64,000 nucleotides of DNA from Neisseria sp. oral taxon 014 str. F0314 (GCF_005886145.1 NZ_CP040504.1:1612001-1676000); one strand, 5' to 3'; counted from the stretch's first letter, positions 16,597-26,129 are shown. The notes: generated by a model from the sequence alone, not told the origin. Numbers and translations: made by a program.

Positions 16597-18445
16597 TAAT
16601 CATCCTTTCATTTTTCATAGGGATAAATTGTTTTTTGTTTTTATCAAACATCAGTACTTCTCTTTTAATGCCATTTTCTATTACCGATATGGTCGCACCA
16701 TCGTCTGGATAACGAGCATTGGTAACTTTGTATTCGGGCAGAATTTCATCTGAGCGGCAGGCTATAAAACCGTTTAATGTACATGGAAGTCCGTCTTTAT
16801 AAGTTCCTTCAAAGCGGTGGCCTCTAGGAACACCTATTTCGTTTTGTGTTTGAATCAGCCTGCCTTCGAATATCAAATAACGGTCCTGCCCGTCGGCCAA
16901 TGCCTGCGTAAATCTCGAACCTTCGTAATCCAAAGCAAAATTGTCTATCGTCTGCTTCAGATTATGTCCGCTCAGGTGTGCCGTATCCGACTGTCGGGCG
17001 ATGAAACCGCCGATTTGGTTATTTCTGCCGCTGGCAAATCCTTCCAGATATTCGTAAGGCATGACTTTGGTAACCGTCGTCTTATCGTCGATCATCGGCA
17101 CATCGTCCCGTATGCGCTTCATCTGCCCGATCTGTTCCTGCGTCATGTCGTCCATATGGGTGCGGGTCAGGGCCTTAAAGTCTTCGAACGGCATATTCTC
17201 CCGCGCCAGCGACTCGGCCAGGTTTTTATAGGCAAAGCTGTCGGGAGACAGGTTTTTATCTTTTCCCCAATCGCCTATGTCCTGCAAGGTCTCGCGATAG
17301 AATTCCGCCTTGGCGCGGGCGGCGGTTTCTTCGGCGGCGTGCAGGGCCTTGCGGCGTAAAGCCATCCCGCCTTTGACCAGTCCCGCCCCGCCCACAAGCA
17401 ACGTGGCCGCATCGGTCAGCGGTTTGCTTTCTTCCACCGTCCGGTTCAGATCGGCATTGCCCACTGCTTCAGCCCAGCGCTCCGCACCGGCTTTCATGCT
17501 GTCCAGGCCGTCTGAAAGGTCGGTTTTCAGTTTGGCGGGATTGTCGATGTATTCCTGTGCGGAATCTTTGGTATGTTCCCATACCCGCGATAGGGTTTCC
17601 AATTGCGCGTCGGAACGCTCTTTGGCCATCCGGGCGTCGTCTTCGCTGCCTATGCCTATGTCTATGTCTAGGTGTTCGTAAGCGAAGAGGGAGGCTTTGT
17701 CGTAGGCGAGCGACGCGCCTTCCTTGGCTAGATTGCCTGCTCCGGTAATGCCTTCTCCGACGGATTCCGCTACACCCAAGGCCGCCCCGCCGACGGCGGT
17801 CGCCCCCTGCTTGAAGGTGCGGGTAATTTCGGAATCGTCCGCTTCGATTTTTAAGGCGTCCGCTAACGGTCTTTTGACATATTCTTCATAACCGTTGCGG
17901 ACGGGTGAGGTAAGGTTTTCTTCCAACCAGTCGCCGCTTTTGCCGATAGGGTTTTTTTCCTGCGTGATGCCGGACGGTGTTGCCGGATGGCTTCCTGTTT
18001 CCCCTGTGGACGGGGCGATCGCTTCCGTACTTGCGATAGTTACCGTCATTTCATATTTCCGGCTGCCTATTTCCACTTTCTCAACCCTCTGCTGGATAGG
18101 CTGCGGTTGTTCTTCTTTTCGGGAATGTTCGGGAAAGGGAACTTTGAACATGAAATGTTCGTTTACCCATCCGGCGATGTGCCGGTTGTCGTTGCTGACG
18201 AACATGCTGGTGATGTGGGGATCGGGACTTCGTGTTGCCGAAGCGGCGGCATGGGCGATTTGGTTTTTGAGTTCGAGCTGTTCGGGGCCTGAATAGCGGT
18301 TGAATACTTGGGCGACTTCGCTGTTTTTCCTGCTTTGGGCGTCTATGTCGTTGTAAAGCTGTCCGACCCGTTGCTCGTGAGACATTTCCTGCTGCTGCGG
18401 CTGGTTTTGCTCAAGATCCCGGTTACGGGAATGGCCTAAGTCCAT
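16580..18445 (-). CDS. Polymorphic toxin with exchangeable C-terminal tip
   Basis: The ATG has AAGGA upstream (AAGGATTACCAATG). The 621-residue product has no signal peptide. The N-terminal 110 residues (RVGQLYNDIDAQ, IAHAAASATRS, HITSMFVSNDNRHIAGWVN) recall, weakly, the XVIPCD secretion domain of X-T4SS effectors. A Gln/Glu/Pro-rich linker, small-residue hydrophobic stretches (about 215-240 and 345-360) and charged helices follow. From residue 496 (LKQTIDNFALDYEG, base 16960) it matches the silent tips downstream. The backbone is GC-richer than the tip, and a DUS lies inside it near 17510. Toxic activity not identified. Confidence 0.8.
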   Translation of the reverse strand: MDLGHSRNRDLEQNQPQQQEMSHEQRVGQLYNDIDAQSRKNSEVAQVFNRYSGPEQLELKNQIAHAAASATRSPDPHITSMFVSNDNRHIAGWVNEHFMFKVPFPEHSRKEEQPQPIQQRVEKVEIGSRKYEMTVTIASTEAIAPSTGETGSHPATPSGITQEKNPIGKSGDWLEENLTSPVRNGYEEYVKRPLADALKIEADDSEITRTFKQGATAVGGAALGVAESVGEGITGAGNLAKEGASLAYDKASLFAYEHLDIDIGIGSEDDARMAKERSDAQLETLSRVWEHTKDSAQEYIDNPAKLKTDLSDGLDSMKAGAERWAEAVGNADLNRTVEESKPLTDAATLLVGGAGLVKGGMALRRKALHAAEETAARAKAEFYRETLQDIGDWGKDKNLSPDSFAYKNLAESLARENMPFEDFKALTRTHMDDMTQEQIGQMKRIRDDVPMIDDKTTVTKVMPYEYLEGFASGRNNQIGGFIARQSDTAHLSGHNLKQTIDNFALDYEGSRFTQALADGQDRYLIFEGRLIQTQNEIGVPRGHRFEGTYKDGLPCTLNGFIACRSDEILPEYKVTNARYPDDGATISVIENGIKREVLMFDKNKKQFIPMKNERMINEIKK

Positions 18446-18577
18446 TGGTAATCCTTATGTGAAAAATTAATCTAAGTTACTGTTTTTTCTAAATCGTCAG
18501 GACATTGGAGTATAAAACCTACGGGTTCGTAAGCCAAGTAAACTTTCTCAAACGGTTATGATTTATTGAATAAAAGA
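18446..18577. other. Promoter-bearing gap between mutS and the toxin gene
   Basis: An AT-rich 130-base spacer upstream of the minus-strand toxin gene. TATACT (minus strand, near 18513) could be a -10 element, but I see no properly spaced -35. A toxin-operon promoter is expected here. Confidence 0.3.
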
Positions 18578-21157
18578 TCAGATTAAAATCTGTTTGAGGC
18601 GGTACAGCGCATCCAAGGCTTCGCGCGGCGTGAGGTTGTCGGGCTGGATCTGCGCCAAGGCTTCGACCAAGGCATCTGCTGGCGGATTGTCGGCACACTC
18701 AATCTCTTCCTCTTCTACCCTATTTTCAGACGGCATCATGCTGAAGATATCCAACTGCGGGCGGACGGCGGCGGCTTGAGCTTCGAGTTCGTCCAGATGT
18801 TTTTGGGCGGCTTTGAGAGCGCGGTTGGGCAGGCCGGCGAGTTTGGCGACGGCGATGCCGTAGCTTTTGCTGGCGGGGCCGGGTTCGATGTGGTGGAGGA
18901 AGACGATGTCTTGTCCTTGTTCGAGCGCGGAGAGGTGCATGTTGACTGCCGTTGCGTAGGCTTCGGGCAGCTTGGTCAGCTCGAAATAGTGGGTGGCGAA
19001 GAGGCTGAAGGATTTGTTTTTTTGCAGCAGGTGTTCGGCGATGGCGTGTGCGAGGGCGAGGCCGTCGAAGGTGGAGGTGCCGCGTCCGACTTCGTCCATG
19101 AGGACGAGGGATTGGTCGGTGGCGTGGTGGAGGATGTAGGCGGTTTCGCTCATTTCGACCATGAAGGTGGAGCGGTTGGAGGCGAGGTCGTCGGATGCGC
19201 CGATGCGGGTGAAGATTTGGTCGATGGGTCCGATTTGGGCGGCATCGGCGGGGACGAAGCTGCCGGTGTGCGCCATGAGAACGATGTGGGCGACTTGGCG
19301 CATGTAGGTGGATTTGCCGCCCATGTTGGGGCCGGTCAGGAGCATGAGGCGGTGTTTGTGGTCGAGGCGGGTGTGGTTGGCGGTGAAGTGGCGCACTTGT
19401 TGTTCGACGACGGGATGGCGGCCGTTTTCGATATGGATGACGGGGTAGTCGGCGAACTCTGGACAGACGAAGCCGCGTTCGGCGGCGGTGGCGGCGAAGG
19501 TGGAAAGTACGTCCAGCGCAGCGGCGGCTTTGGCGGCTTTTTGAAGCTGTGGAAGGGTCGTCTGAATGTCTTTGAGGAGGGCTTCAAACAGGCGTTTTTC
19601 CAATGCCAATGCCTGCTCTTGCGCGGTCAGGACTTTGTCTTCGAAGGTTTTGAGTTCGGGGGTGATGAAGCGTTCGGCGTTTTTCAGGGTCTGGCGGCGT
19701 TGGTAGTCGGCGGGGGCTTGCTCGGCCTGGACTTTGGATAGCTCGATGTAGAAGCCGTGGACGCGGTTGAACTCGACTTTGAGGGTGGAAAGGCCGGTGC
19801 GTTCGCGTTCGCGCGCTTCGAGGTCGAGCAGGAATTCGTCGCCGTGGTTTTGGATGTGGCGCAACTCGTCGAGTTCTGCCGAATAGCCTTGGTTGATGAC
19901 GCCGCCGTCTTTGAGCCAGACGGCGGGTTCGGGCATCACGGCGGCTTTGAGGGTTTCGGCGACGGGCAGGGTTTCGGGGAAAACGGCTTTGAGGGTTTCT
20001 AAGAGACTGCTGCCCTCGGCGGACAATTCGATTTCGGACAGGGCAAACAGGCTGTCGCGCAGGGCGGCGAGGTCGCGCGGGCGGGCGTTGCCGACGGCGA
20101 TGCGGGCGGCGATGCGTTCGATGTCCGCAATGTTTTTCAGACGACCTTGCAGGGTTTCGTATTGCGAACCCAAGGCGTCAACGGCTTCTTGGCGGGCGCG
20201 GATGTGGGCGCGGCTGCGTAAGGGGTGGTGCAGCCAGAGTGCCAAGAGGCGGCTGCCCATGTGGGTGGCACAGCCGTCGAGTATGGAAAACAGGGTCGGC
20301 GATTTTTTGCCGGAGAGGGTTTGCGTGATTTCGAGATTGCGGCGCGTGGCGGCGTCCATGCCGATATATTGGCTGTCAGTTTCGAGCGAAATGCCGTCTA
20401 AGTGTTGCGGCATCAGGTTTTGCGTCAGGCGGATGTAGTTCAGCAGCGCGCCCGCCGCGCCGACGGCGGCTTCGTGCTCCTTGCCGTCCAAACCGAAGCC
20501 GTGCAGGTCTTGGCAGCCGAAGTATTCGGTCAACAATTTCGCGCCCGCGTCGGCGGCAAACTGCCATGAGTTCAGGCGTGTGATGTTGGCAGAGGTCGTC
20601 TGAAAACCATTAGGCAGGCTTTTGCCTTCGGGCAACAGGATTTCCGCCGCCTGCAAACGCGCCAGCTCGTCGGCGAGCTTGTCCGCCGTCGTCAGCTTGG
20701 TTTTGAATTCGCCGCTTTGCAAAGATGCCCACGCGATGGCGATGTGTTTTTTATCCGCGTTCACCGCCGCGATGCGGTTGGTTTCCTTGTCTTCCAAAAA
20801 CGCCGCGTCGGTCAGCGTGCCGGGCGTAACGATGCGCACGACTTTGCGCTCCACCGGCCCTTTGCCCGCGCCGACTTCGCCTACCTGCTCGCACACTGCC
20901 ACGCTTTTGCCCATCTTCACCAGCCGCGCCAGATACTGCTCCGCCGCGTGAAACGGCACGCCCGCCATCTTAATCGGCACGCCGTCCATCTGCCCGCGTG
21001 TGGTCAGGGTGATGTCCAACAGCTTCGCCGCTTCCACCGCGTCATCCAAAAACAGCTCGTAAAAATCGCCCATGCGGTAAAACACCAGCTTGTCGGCGTG
21101 CTGCGATTTGATGGCGAGATACTGCTGCATCATCGGGGAAACGGCGGATTTGCTCAT
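18578..21157 (-). CDS. mutS: DNA mismatch repair protein MutS
   Basis: MutS recognises mismatches and recruits MutL. The product is 859 residues from the chosen ATG ([19 protein letters not shown]), an in-frame ATG 54 bases downstream of the longest start and matching the family N-terminus. The mismatch-binding motif is DFYELF ([15 protein letters not shown]). The ATPase domain has Walker [14 protein letters not shown] and Walker [17 protein letters not shown]. Intact. It is the core gene flanking the effector island on its right side. Confidence 0.96.
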   Translation of the reverse strand: MSKSAVSPMMQQYLAIKSQHADKLVFYRMGDFYELFLDDAVEAAKLLDITLTTRGQMDGVPIKMAGVPFHAAEQYLARLVKMGKSVAVCEQVGEVGAGKGPVERKVVRIVTPGTLTDAAFLEDKETNRIAAVNADKKHIAIAWASLQSGEFKTKLTTADKLADELARLQAAEILLPEGKSLPNGFQTTSANITRLNSWQFAADAGAKLLTEYFGCQDLHGFGLDGKEHEAAVGAAGALLNYIRLTQNLMPQHLDGISLETDSQYIGMDAATRRNLEITQTLSGKKSPTLFSILDGCATHMGSRLLALWLHHPLRSRAHIRARQEAVDALGSQYETLQGRLKNIADIERIAARIAVGNARPRDLAALRDSLFALSEIELSAEGSSLLETLKAVFPETLPVAETLKAAVMPEPAVWLKDGGVINQGYSAELDELRHIQNHGDEFLLDLEARERERTGLSTLKVEFNRVHGFYIELSKVQAEQAPADYQRRQTLKNAERFITPELKTFEDKVLTAQEQALALEKRLFEALLKDIQTTLPQLQKAAKAAAALDVLSTFAATAAERGFVCPEFADYPVIHIENGRHPVVEQQVRHFTANHTRLDHKHRLMLLTGPNMGGKSTYMRQVAHIVLMAHTGSFVPADAAQIGPIDQIFTRIGASDDLASNRSTFMVEMSETAYILHHATDQSLVLMDEVGRGTSTFDGLALAHAIAEHLLQKNKSFSLFATHYFELTKLPEAYATAVNMHLSALEQGQDIVFLHHIEPGPASKSYGIAVAKLAGLPNRALKAAQKHLDELEAQAAAVRPQLDIFSMMPSENRVEEEEIECADNPPADALVEALAQIQPDNLTPREALDALYRLKQILI

Positions 21158-21195
21158 GGGAATGCCTGCGTCTGAAAAGGTTTCATTGTAGCAAA

Positions 21196-21226
21196 AGGCC
21201 GTCTGAAACAAAATTCAGACGGCCTT
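21196..21226. terminator. DUS hairpin upstream of mutS
   Basis: AAGGCCGTCTGAA facing TTCAGACGGCCTT, between mutS and the MscS-like remnant. Confidence 0.55.
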
Positions 21227-21227
21227 C

Positions 21228-21480
21228 CATTGTAAGACGGCGGATTCAGGCGTTTTGCAAAACGATATGTTACGTCGCGCTGCGGGAATGGGATGTTGAT
21301 GTCGGCCGCGCGCAATTTTTTGACAACCTGCCCGTTCAAATCGCATTGACCTGCGCGCGCCAGAGCGGCAGCGAGGATTTGTTAACGATGCTGTTGAGCA
21401 GCATGATTTCTTCGTCGGCATAGGTGTGCAGAAAAGTTGCGGCCGGCGAGGCGGTGGAAATCGAAACCGTTGAAATTTAT
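21228..21480 (-). pseudogene. Remnant of an MscS-family mechanosensitive channel gene
   Basis: One frame reads TFLHTYADEEIMLLNSIVNK and then hits a stop; the neighbouring frame carries on NGQVVKKLRAADINIPFPQRDVTYRF. The last part is the typical MscS end (I-PFPQRDV). A frameshift and the loss of all upstream membrane segments make it a relic. Family assignment rests mainly on the PFPQRD motif. Confidence 0.55.
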
Positions 21481-21521
21481 GGTTGGTCCTGAACGGGCGT
21501 TTGAAAGCTTTTGCCGTGATA

Positions 21522-21562
21522 AGGCCGTCTGAAACGGTATTTCGGTTTCAGACGGCCTTTTT
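21522..21562. terminator. DUS hairpin downstream of the thiamine-binding-type gene
   Basis: AAGGCCGTCTGAAAC faces GTTTCAGACGGCCTTTTTT, 40 bases past the stop. Confidence 0.65.
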
Positions 21563-21603
21563 TGACGGGTGGGAAACAATGGTTTTCCCGCTGCGCGGGG
21601 CGG

Positions 21604-22608
21604 CTATTTTAACACTGTCCGCGTCCAGCGGCTAAGCCACTGTTTCTGCTTGGCGTCGATGTCGGCACGACCCGGTGAATCGTTATGCTGCGGGGCTTGG
21701 GCAAACTCGAACACTTTGGGCAGCGGCGTGTTTTTCACTGCGGGATAGACCCACATTTCGGTCGGCAGGGCTTTTTGCACTTCGCCGCTTTGCAGCCATT
21801 GCACCAGTTTCGCCGCCAGCACCGGCTGTTTCGCACCTTTCAATACCGCCGCGCCTTCTACTTGGCGGAACACGCCGCCTTTGAGGAAGAGGTTGCCGGT
21901 CGGCGGCACGCTGAATTTGCCTTTGGAAAAATGCACTTCGGCCGCAGGGCTGGTGGCGTAGCTGACGACGAGGGGGTATGCGCCGCCGTTGCGGGTGAAA
22001 TCGGTGTAATACGCCTCACTCCAGCCGTTGGCGACTTTCACGCCGTTCTGCCGCATTTGCGCCCACCATTTGAACGCCGCCTCTTCGCCCATGCCGCCGA
22101 TATTGGCCAGCAGGAAGGTCAGGCCGGTGCTGGATGTGGCCGGGTTGGGTACGACCAGCAGGTCTTTATATTCGGGTTTGGCCAAATCCTGCATGGTTTT
22201 GGGCAGCGGCAGTTTGTGTTTCTCAAACCATTCTTTGTCGTAATTGAGCGCGACATAGGCGTAATCCACCGCCAACGCCACCGGCATGGAGGCCGAAACG
22301 GGCGCGGATTCGGGTTGCCGCTCCGCCAGAATACCGGCCTGCCGCGCCTTGCCGATGTTGGCATTGTCCAAACCGTATACCGCATCGGCAATCGGATTGG
22401 CCTTGCTTAAAATCAGCTTGTTGAGCATTTCGTTGCCGCTGCCCGCCGTGATGACCGAAACCTTGGCGTCGTTGGCTTTTTCAAATCGGGCGATGGTTTC
22501 CTTGGGCAGTTTGAACGTTTTGTGCACCGCGAGGCGGACCTCCGCCTGCCCCCACGCATTCAGGCAGAGCGCCAGTGCGGCGATGCCGGAGAAGACGTGC
22601 AGTTTCAT
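21604..22608 (-). CDS. thiB: Periplasmic thiamine-binding-type ABC substrate-binding protein
   Basis: The chosen ATG (MKLHVFSGIAALALC) has AAGGAAG upstream and gives a clean signal peptide cleaved near AWGQA. The mature 315-residue part resembles ThiB/iron(III)-type solute-binding proteins: ITAGSGNEMLNKLILSK, NPIADAVYGLDNANIGKA, YAYVALNYDKEWFE, VVPNPATSSTGL. No permease (thiP) or ATPase (thiQ) gene is next to it, so the rest of the transporter must be elsewhere. Thiamine is the likeliest ligand, but iron or a related ligand cannot be excluded. Confidence 0.75.
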   Translation of the reverse strand: MKLHVFSGIAALALCLNAWGQAEVRLAVHKTFKLPKETIARFEKANDAKVSVITAGSGNEMLNKLILSKANPIADAVYGLDNANIGKARQAGILAERQPESAPVSASMPVALAVDYAYVALNYDKEWFEKHKLPLPKTMQDLAKPEYKDLLVVPNPATSSTGLTFLLANIGGMGEEAAFKWWAQMRQNGVKVANGWSEAYYTDFTRNGGAYPLVVSYATSPAAEVHFSKGKFSVPPTGNLFLKGGVFRQVEGAAVLKGAKQPVLAAKLVQWLQSGEVQKALPTEMWVYPAVKNTPLPKVFEFAQAPQHNDSPGRADIDAKQKQWLSRWTRTVLK

Positions 22609-22687
22609 TATTTCTTCCTTTCTTATTGTGTAGATAAGGCAGCCATCATACCATACCGCCTCTGCCGTTTTTAATCCGGAATTAACG

Positions 22688-23335
22688 ATGAACGAAACCG
22701 TTTGGCTGTTCGACCTCGACAACACGCTGCACAACGCCGATGCGGGCATTTTCTACCTCATCAACCGCCGCATGACCGAATATCTGGCAGGCCGTCTGAA
22801 CCTGCCCGAAGAAGAAGCCTCGCGCCTCAGGCAGGATTACTGGCACCGCTACGGCGCCACGCTGGCCGGACTGCAAATCCACCATCCTGAAATCGATGTC
22901 GGCGACTTTCTGCGCCAATCCCACCTCCTTGATGAAATTTTAGCCAAACTCACGCCGATTGAAGGCACCGAAGAAACTTTAGGCCGTCTGAAAGGTCGAA
23001 AAACAGTATTCTCGAATGGTCCGTCGTTTTACGTCCGCGCCGTCGTCAACGCCCTCGGGTTGGAAAAATATTTCGACCTGTTGGCGGGCACCGAAGACTT
23101 CGGCCTGCTCTACAAACCCGACCGGCACGCCTATTTGAATGTCTGTCGCCTGCTGGCAACACATCCCGCCGCCTGCATCATGGTGGACGACAGCGCCGAC
23201 AACCTGCACGCCGCCAAAATGCTGGGTATGCGGACCGTATGGTTCGGCCGACACGCGCATCCGCTGCCCTTTACCGACGCCGCCGTTTCCGGCATGGCCG
23301 CACTGGCAGAGTGGGGCGGCAATGTCGGGCCGTAA
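22688..23335 (+). CDS. HAD-family pyrimidine 5'-nucleotidase-like phosphatase
   Basis: The 215-residue protein begins with HAD motif I, WLFDLDNTLHNA (nucleophile Asp in DLDNT). Motif II is KTVFSNGP and motif IV is CIMVDDSADNL. The pattern fits the SDT1-like HAD group, which dephosphorylates pyrimidine mononucleotides or other small phosphates. Two DUS copies lie inside the coding sequence (near 22793 and 22983), read as GRL(K). Divergent from the thiamine-binding-type gene. Confidence 0.85.
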   Translation: MNETVWLFDLDNTLHNADAGIFYLINRRMTEYLAGRLNLPEEEASRLRQDYWHRYGATLAGLQIHHPEIDVGDFLRQSHLLDEILAKLTPIEGTEETLGRLKGRKTVFSNGPSFYVRAVVNALGLEKYFDLLAGTEDFGLLYKPDRHAYLNVCRLLATHPAACIMVDDSADNLHAAKMLGMRTVWFGRHAHPLPFTDAAVSGMAALAEWGGNVGP

Positions 23336-23417
23336 GGCATCGGAAACGGGGCCGCCACTATGAATCGATACGCAAATTCATTACAATTTGAATATTATCT
23401 GTTTAAGGAAACCGAAA

Positions 23418-23690
23418 ATGCGCTATTTAGCAATGATTCTGGCCGCTGCCGCGCTGGCAGGCTGCACATGGGAGACCTACCAAAATGCCGACGGCCACAC
23501 CTCACTGCGGCAGAAATACGAAAAAGGCACGCGCGTCTATTATCAGGACGGCACCTACTCCCGCAACATGCGCTATAACCAGTTCCGCCCCGAACAACAT
23601 GCCATCCGGCCTGCGATGAACGCCGAACGGGACGTACGCGGTACAAACTGGCAAAAACCCCAAAAACAAAACGAAACAACCGCCGAATAA
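23418..23690 (+). CDS. Small neisserial lipoprotein
   Basis: The chosen ATG (MRYLAMILAAAALAGCTWE) has AAGGAAA upstream; an ATG 30 bases earlier has none. The lipobox LAGC follows a short signal. The mature 75 residues are polar, Asn/Gln/Arg-rich (DGTYSRNMRYNQFRPEQH), and probably periplasmic. Function unknown. A DUS hairpin follows. It sits between the HAD gene and glmU, in the same direction as both. Confidence 0.75.
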   Translation: MRYLAMILAAAALAGCTWETYQNADGHTSLRQKYEKGTRVYYQDGTYSRNMRYNQFRPEQHAIRPAMNAERDVRGTNWQKPQKQNETTAE

Positions 23691-23710
23691 CACAGCGTAG
23701 ACGCAACCGT

Positions 23711-23743
23711 AACGCCGTCTGAAACCCGTTTTCAGACGGCCTC
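23711..23743. terminator. DUS hairpin before glmU
   Basis: CGCCGTCTGAAACCCGTTTTCAGACGGCCT-type hairpin, 20 bases past the lipoprotein stop. One arm reads CGCCGTCTGAAA instead of GGCCGTCTGAAA. Confidence 0.6.
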
Positions 23744-23782
23744 TGTCCATCTAGCGAAATTCCATCAGCCGAAAGAATCCCC

Positions 23783-25159
23783 ATGTCCACAACACCCCTC
23801 AACATCGTCATTCTCGCCGCCGGCAAAGGCACGCGCATGTATTCCAAAATGCCCAAAGTGCTGCACCGCATCGGCGGCAAGCCCATGGTCGAGCGCGTTA
23901 TCGACACCGCCGCCGCCCTGAATCCGCAAAACATCTGCGTCGTCATCGGACACGGCAAAGACCAAGTTTTAGACACCGTCAAACGCGACGTCGTCTGGGT
24001 CGAACAAACCGAACAACTCGGCACCGGCCACGCCGTCAAAACCGCCCTGCCCCACCTTTCCGCCGAAGGCCGCACGCTGGTACTGTACGGCGACGTTCCC
24101 CTGATTGACACCGCCACCCTCGAAACCCTGCTCGAAGCCGCCGGCAGCGAAGTCGGACTGTTGACCGACGTTCCCGCCGACCCGACAGGCTTGGGCCGCA
24201 TCATCCGCGACAGCCAAGGCAGCGTAACCGCCATCGTCGAAGAAAAAGACGCCGACGCCGCCCAAAAAGCCGTCCGCGAAATCAACACAGGCATCCTCGT
24301 CCTGCCCAACGCCAAACTCGAAAACTGGCTGAACAGTCTCTCCAGCAACAACGCCCAAGGCGAATACTACCTGACCGACCTCATCGCCAAAGCCGTTGCC
24401 GACGGCATCAAAGTCCATCCCGTCCAAGTGCGCGCCTCCCACCTCGCCGCCGGCGTGAACAACAAACTCCAGCTTGCCGAACTCGAACGCATCTTCCAAA
24501 CCGAACAGGCGCAAGAATTGCTCAAAGCAGGCGTCACCCTGCGCGACCCCGCCCGTTTTGATTTACGAGGCCGTCTGAAACACGGACAAGACGTCGTGAT
24601 TGACGTCAACGTCGTCCTCGAAGGCGACATCGAAATCGGCGACAACGTCGAAATCGGCGCAAACTGCGTCATTAAAAACGCCAAAATCGGCGCAAACAGC
24701 AAAATCGCCCCCTTCTCCCACCTCGAAGACTGCGAAGTCGGACAAAACAACCAAATCGGCCCCTACGCCCGCCTGCGTCCGCAAGCCCGCCTTTCAGACG
24801 ACGTACACGTCGGCAACTTCGTCGAAATCAAAAATGCCGCCATCGGCAAAGGTACCAAAGCCAACCACCTCACCTACATCGGCGACGCCGAAGTCGGCAG
24901 CAAAACCAACTTCGGCGCAGGTACGATTATTGCCAACTACGACGGCGTGAACAAATACAAAACCGTCATCGGCGACGAAGTCCGTATCGGTTCCAACTGC
25001 GTCTTAGTCGCCCCTGTCAAACTCGGCAACAAAGTTACAACCGGCGCAGGCAGCACGATTACCCGCAATGTCGAAGACAACAAACTCGCCCTCGCCCGCG
25101 CCCGCCAAACCGTGATCGAAGGCTGGGTACGTCCGGAAAAAGGGGATAAAAAGTTGTGA
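23783..25159 (+). CDS. glmU: Bifunctional N-acetylglucosamine-1-phosphate uridyltransferase / glucosamine-1-phosphate acetyltransferase GlmU
   Basis: GlmU makes UDP-GlcNAc from GlcN-1-P, feeding peptidoglycan and LOS. The 458-residue protein starts with a pyrophosphorylase domain ([19 protein letters not shown]). A left-handed beta helix follows from about residue 255 ([21 protein letters not shown]). The acetyltransferase end includes [18 protein letters not shown]. An accessory island starts 20 bases after its stop, separating it from glmS, the enzyme two steps earlier in the same pathway. Confidence 0.97.
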   Translation: MSTTPLNIVILAAGKGTRMYSKMPKVLHRIGGKPMVERVIDTAAALNPQNICVVIGHGKDQVLDTVKRDVVWVEQTEQLGTGHAVKTALPHLSAEGRTLVLYGDVPLIDTATLETLLEAAGSEVGLLTDVPADPTGLGRIIRDSQGSVTAIVEEKDADAAQKAVREINTGILVLPNAKLENWLNSLSSNNAQGEYYLTDLIAKAVADGIKVHPVQVRASHLAAGVNNKLQLAELERIFQTEQAQELLKAGVTLRDPARFDLRGRLKHGQDVVIDVNVVLEGDIEIGDNVEIGANCVIKNAKIGANSKIAPFSHLEDCEVGQNNQIGPYARLRPQARLSDDVHVGNFVEIKNAAIGKGTKANHLTYIGDAEVGSKTNFGAGTIIANYDGVNKYKTVIGDEVRIGSNCVLVAPVKLGNKVTTGAGSTITRNVEDNKLALARARQTVIEGWVRPEKGDKKL

Positions 25160-25179
25160 TTTTATTTTTGGGATAAATA

Positions 25180-25707
25180 ATGGAAAAACATACTGATATT
25201 GAAAGAGCTCGGAATCTAATTATTGAAACATCTGGATTAATGGCGGCATATAAAGACAACAGCGAAAAAATAGTTAATAATGTTCGACATGAATTAGACA
25301 AATCTTTAAACGAACAACGTCGTATGATTATCCAAATGATCAGAGAAGAAATAACAGATGAAATCTCTCAAACTGTTCATAGTTATGTGGAAGATATGGA
25401 GGAAACCCGTAATCGAATGAGAGAACAAGTCAGAGAATTTAACAGTTATCTGCATAAGGTACAGCAGGAGAATAATAAAATTTCTTCCCGTTCTGTATTG
25501 ATTACATCGCTAACATTGGCAACGTTGGTTGTTGGCGGAATTGCATTGTTCTGGTTTTATGCAAATGCTCTCCAGAGTAAGAAGCTCGATGCAGATATGA
25601 TTACACGGATTAATCGGGCGGATATTGTCCGTTGCGAAAACGAATTATGTGCAAGGACAAGTAAGGCTGGAGAAAATGGTTACAGAGTAATTCAGAAACG
25701 ATACTAG
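25180..25707 (+). CDS. Coiled-coil membrane protein, intact member of an effector-island family
   Basis: The 175-residue product has an N-terminal charged coiled coil (about 25-110), one membrane helix (VLITSLTLATLVVGGIALFW, about 108-127) and a small C-terminal domain (LDADMITRINRADIVRCENELC). Family not recognised with certainty; the C-terminal part recalls small proteins of plasmid mobilisation loci (weak). Degenerate copies lie at 26165 and at 9400-9574 beside the other effector island. Composition is AT-rich, unlike glmU just upstream. RBS is weak (GGGATAAATAATG). Confidence 0.7.
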   Translation: MEKHTDIERARNLIIETSGLMAAYKDNSEKIVNNVRHELDKSLNEQRRMIIQMIREEITDEISQTVHSYVEDMEETRNRMREQVREFNSYLHKVQQENNKISSRSVLITSLTLATLVVGGIALFWFYANALQSKKLDADMITRINRADIVRCENELCARTSKAGENGYRVIQKRY

Positions 25708-25727
25708 TAATATTTGGAAGGTAAATA

Positions 25728-26129
25728 ATGAAAAAACTTATCGCAATATTTTTATTAATTCCTTTGGCAGCATATTCCAATGCTCGCCCATTATCTTTTT
25801 CAGGAACTTGGTTATATACGGATCAGGTTGGAGATACCGTTGGAGGGAAAGAATTGGTCCTTAAACAAACGGGTAATTTAGTTACAGGGATATGGAATGA
25901 GGGAATTTCGACAGGTAGCGGGGGAAGTGGAAAACTAAAAGGATATGTGAAGGGAAATAAACTATTTTTAAATTATTGTTCTGATGAAGGAAATAATTGG
26001 TATAAATCTTGTCCTGAATATGAAAATAATGGAAGTTATTTTATTAAAAAAAATAATAAAATTATTGAATATGATATGGAAGATAATAAATTATATAAAA
26101 AAGGCAATGAGTTTATTTTAACTAAATAA
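25728..26129 (+). CDS. Small exported protein, candidate immunity protein
   Basis: The ATG follows GGAAGGTAAATA. A signal peptide (MKKLIAIFLLIPLAAYSNA) leads to a mature part of about 114 residues with beta-strand character (FSGTWLYTDQVG, KELVLKQTGNLVTGIW, GKLKGYVKGNKLFLNYC). It has two cysteines and a Lys/Asn-rich end. AT-rich codon use. No family name recognised. Being exported and next to a peptidoglycan hydrolase effector, it could protect the periplasm (inference). Confidence 0.7.
   Translation: MKKLIAIFLLIPLAAYSNARPLSFSGTWLYTDQVGDTVGGKELVLKQTGNLVTGIWNEGISTGSGGSGKLKGYVKGNKLFLNYCSDEGNNWYKSCPEYENNGSYFIKKNNKIIEYDMEDNKLYKKGNEFILTK

Noticed and set aside
8700-18445. Prophage
   Set aside because: CHAP and IS110/Piv-like genes occur in neisserial phages, but no capsid, tail, replication or integrase gene is present.
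16580-18445. MafB-type toxin
   Set aside because: There is no signal peptide or MafB-like N-terminal domain and no mafA beside it; only the cassette logic is similar.
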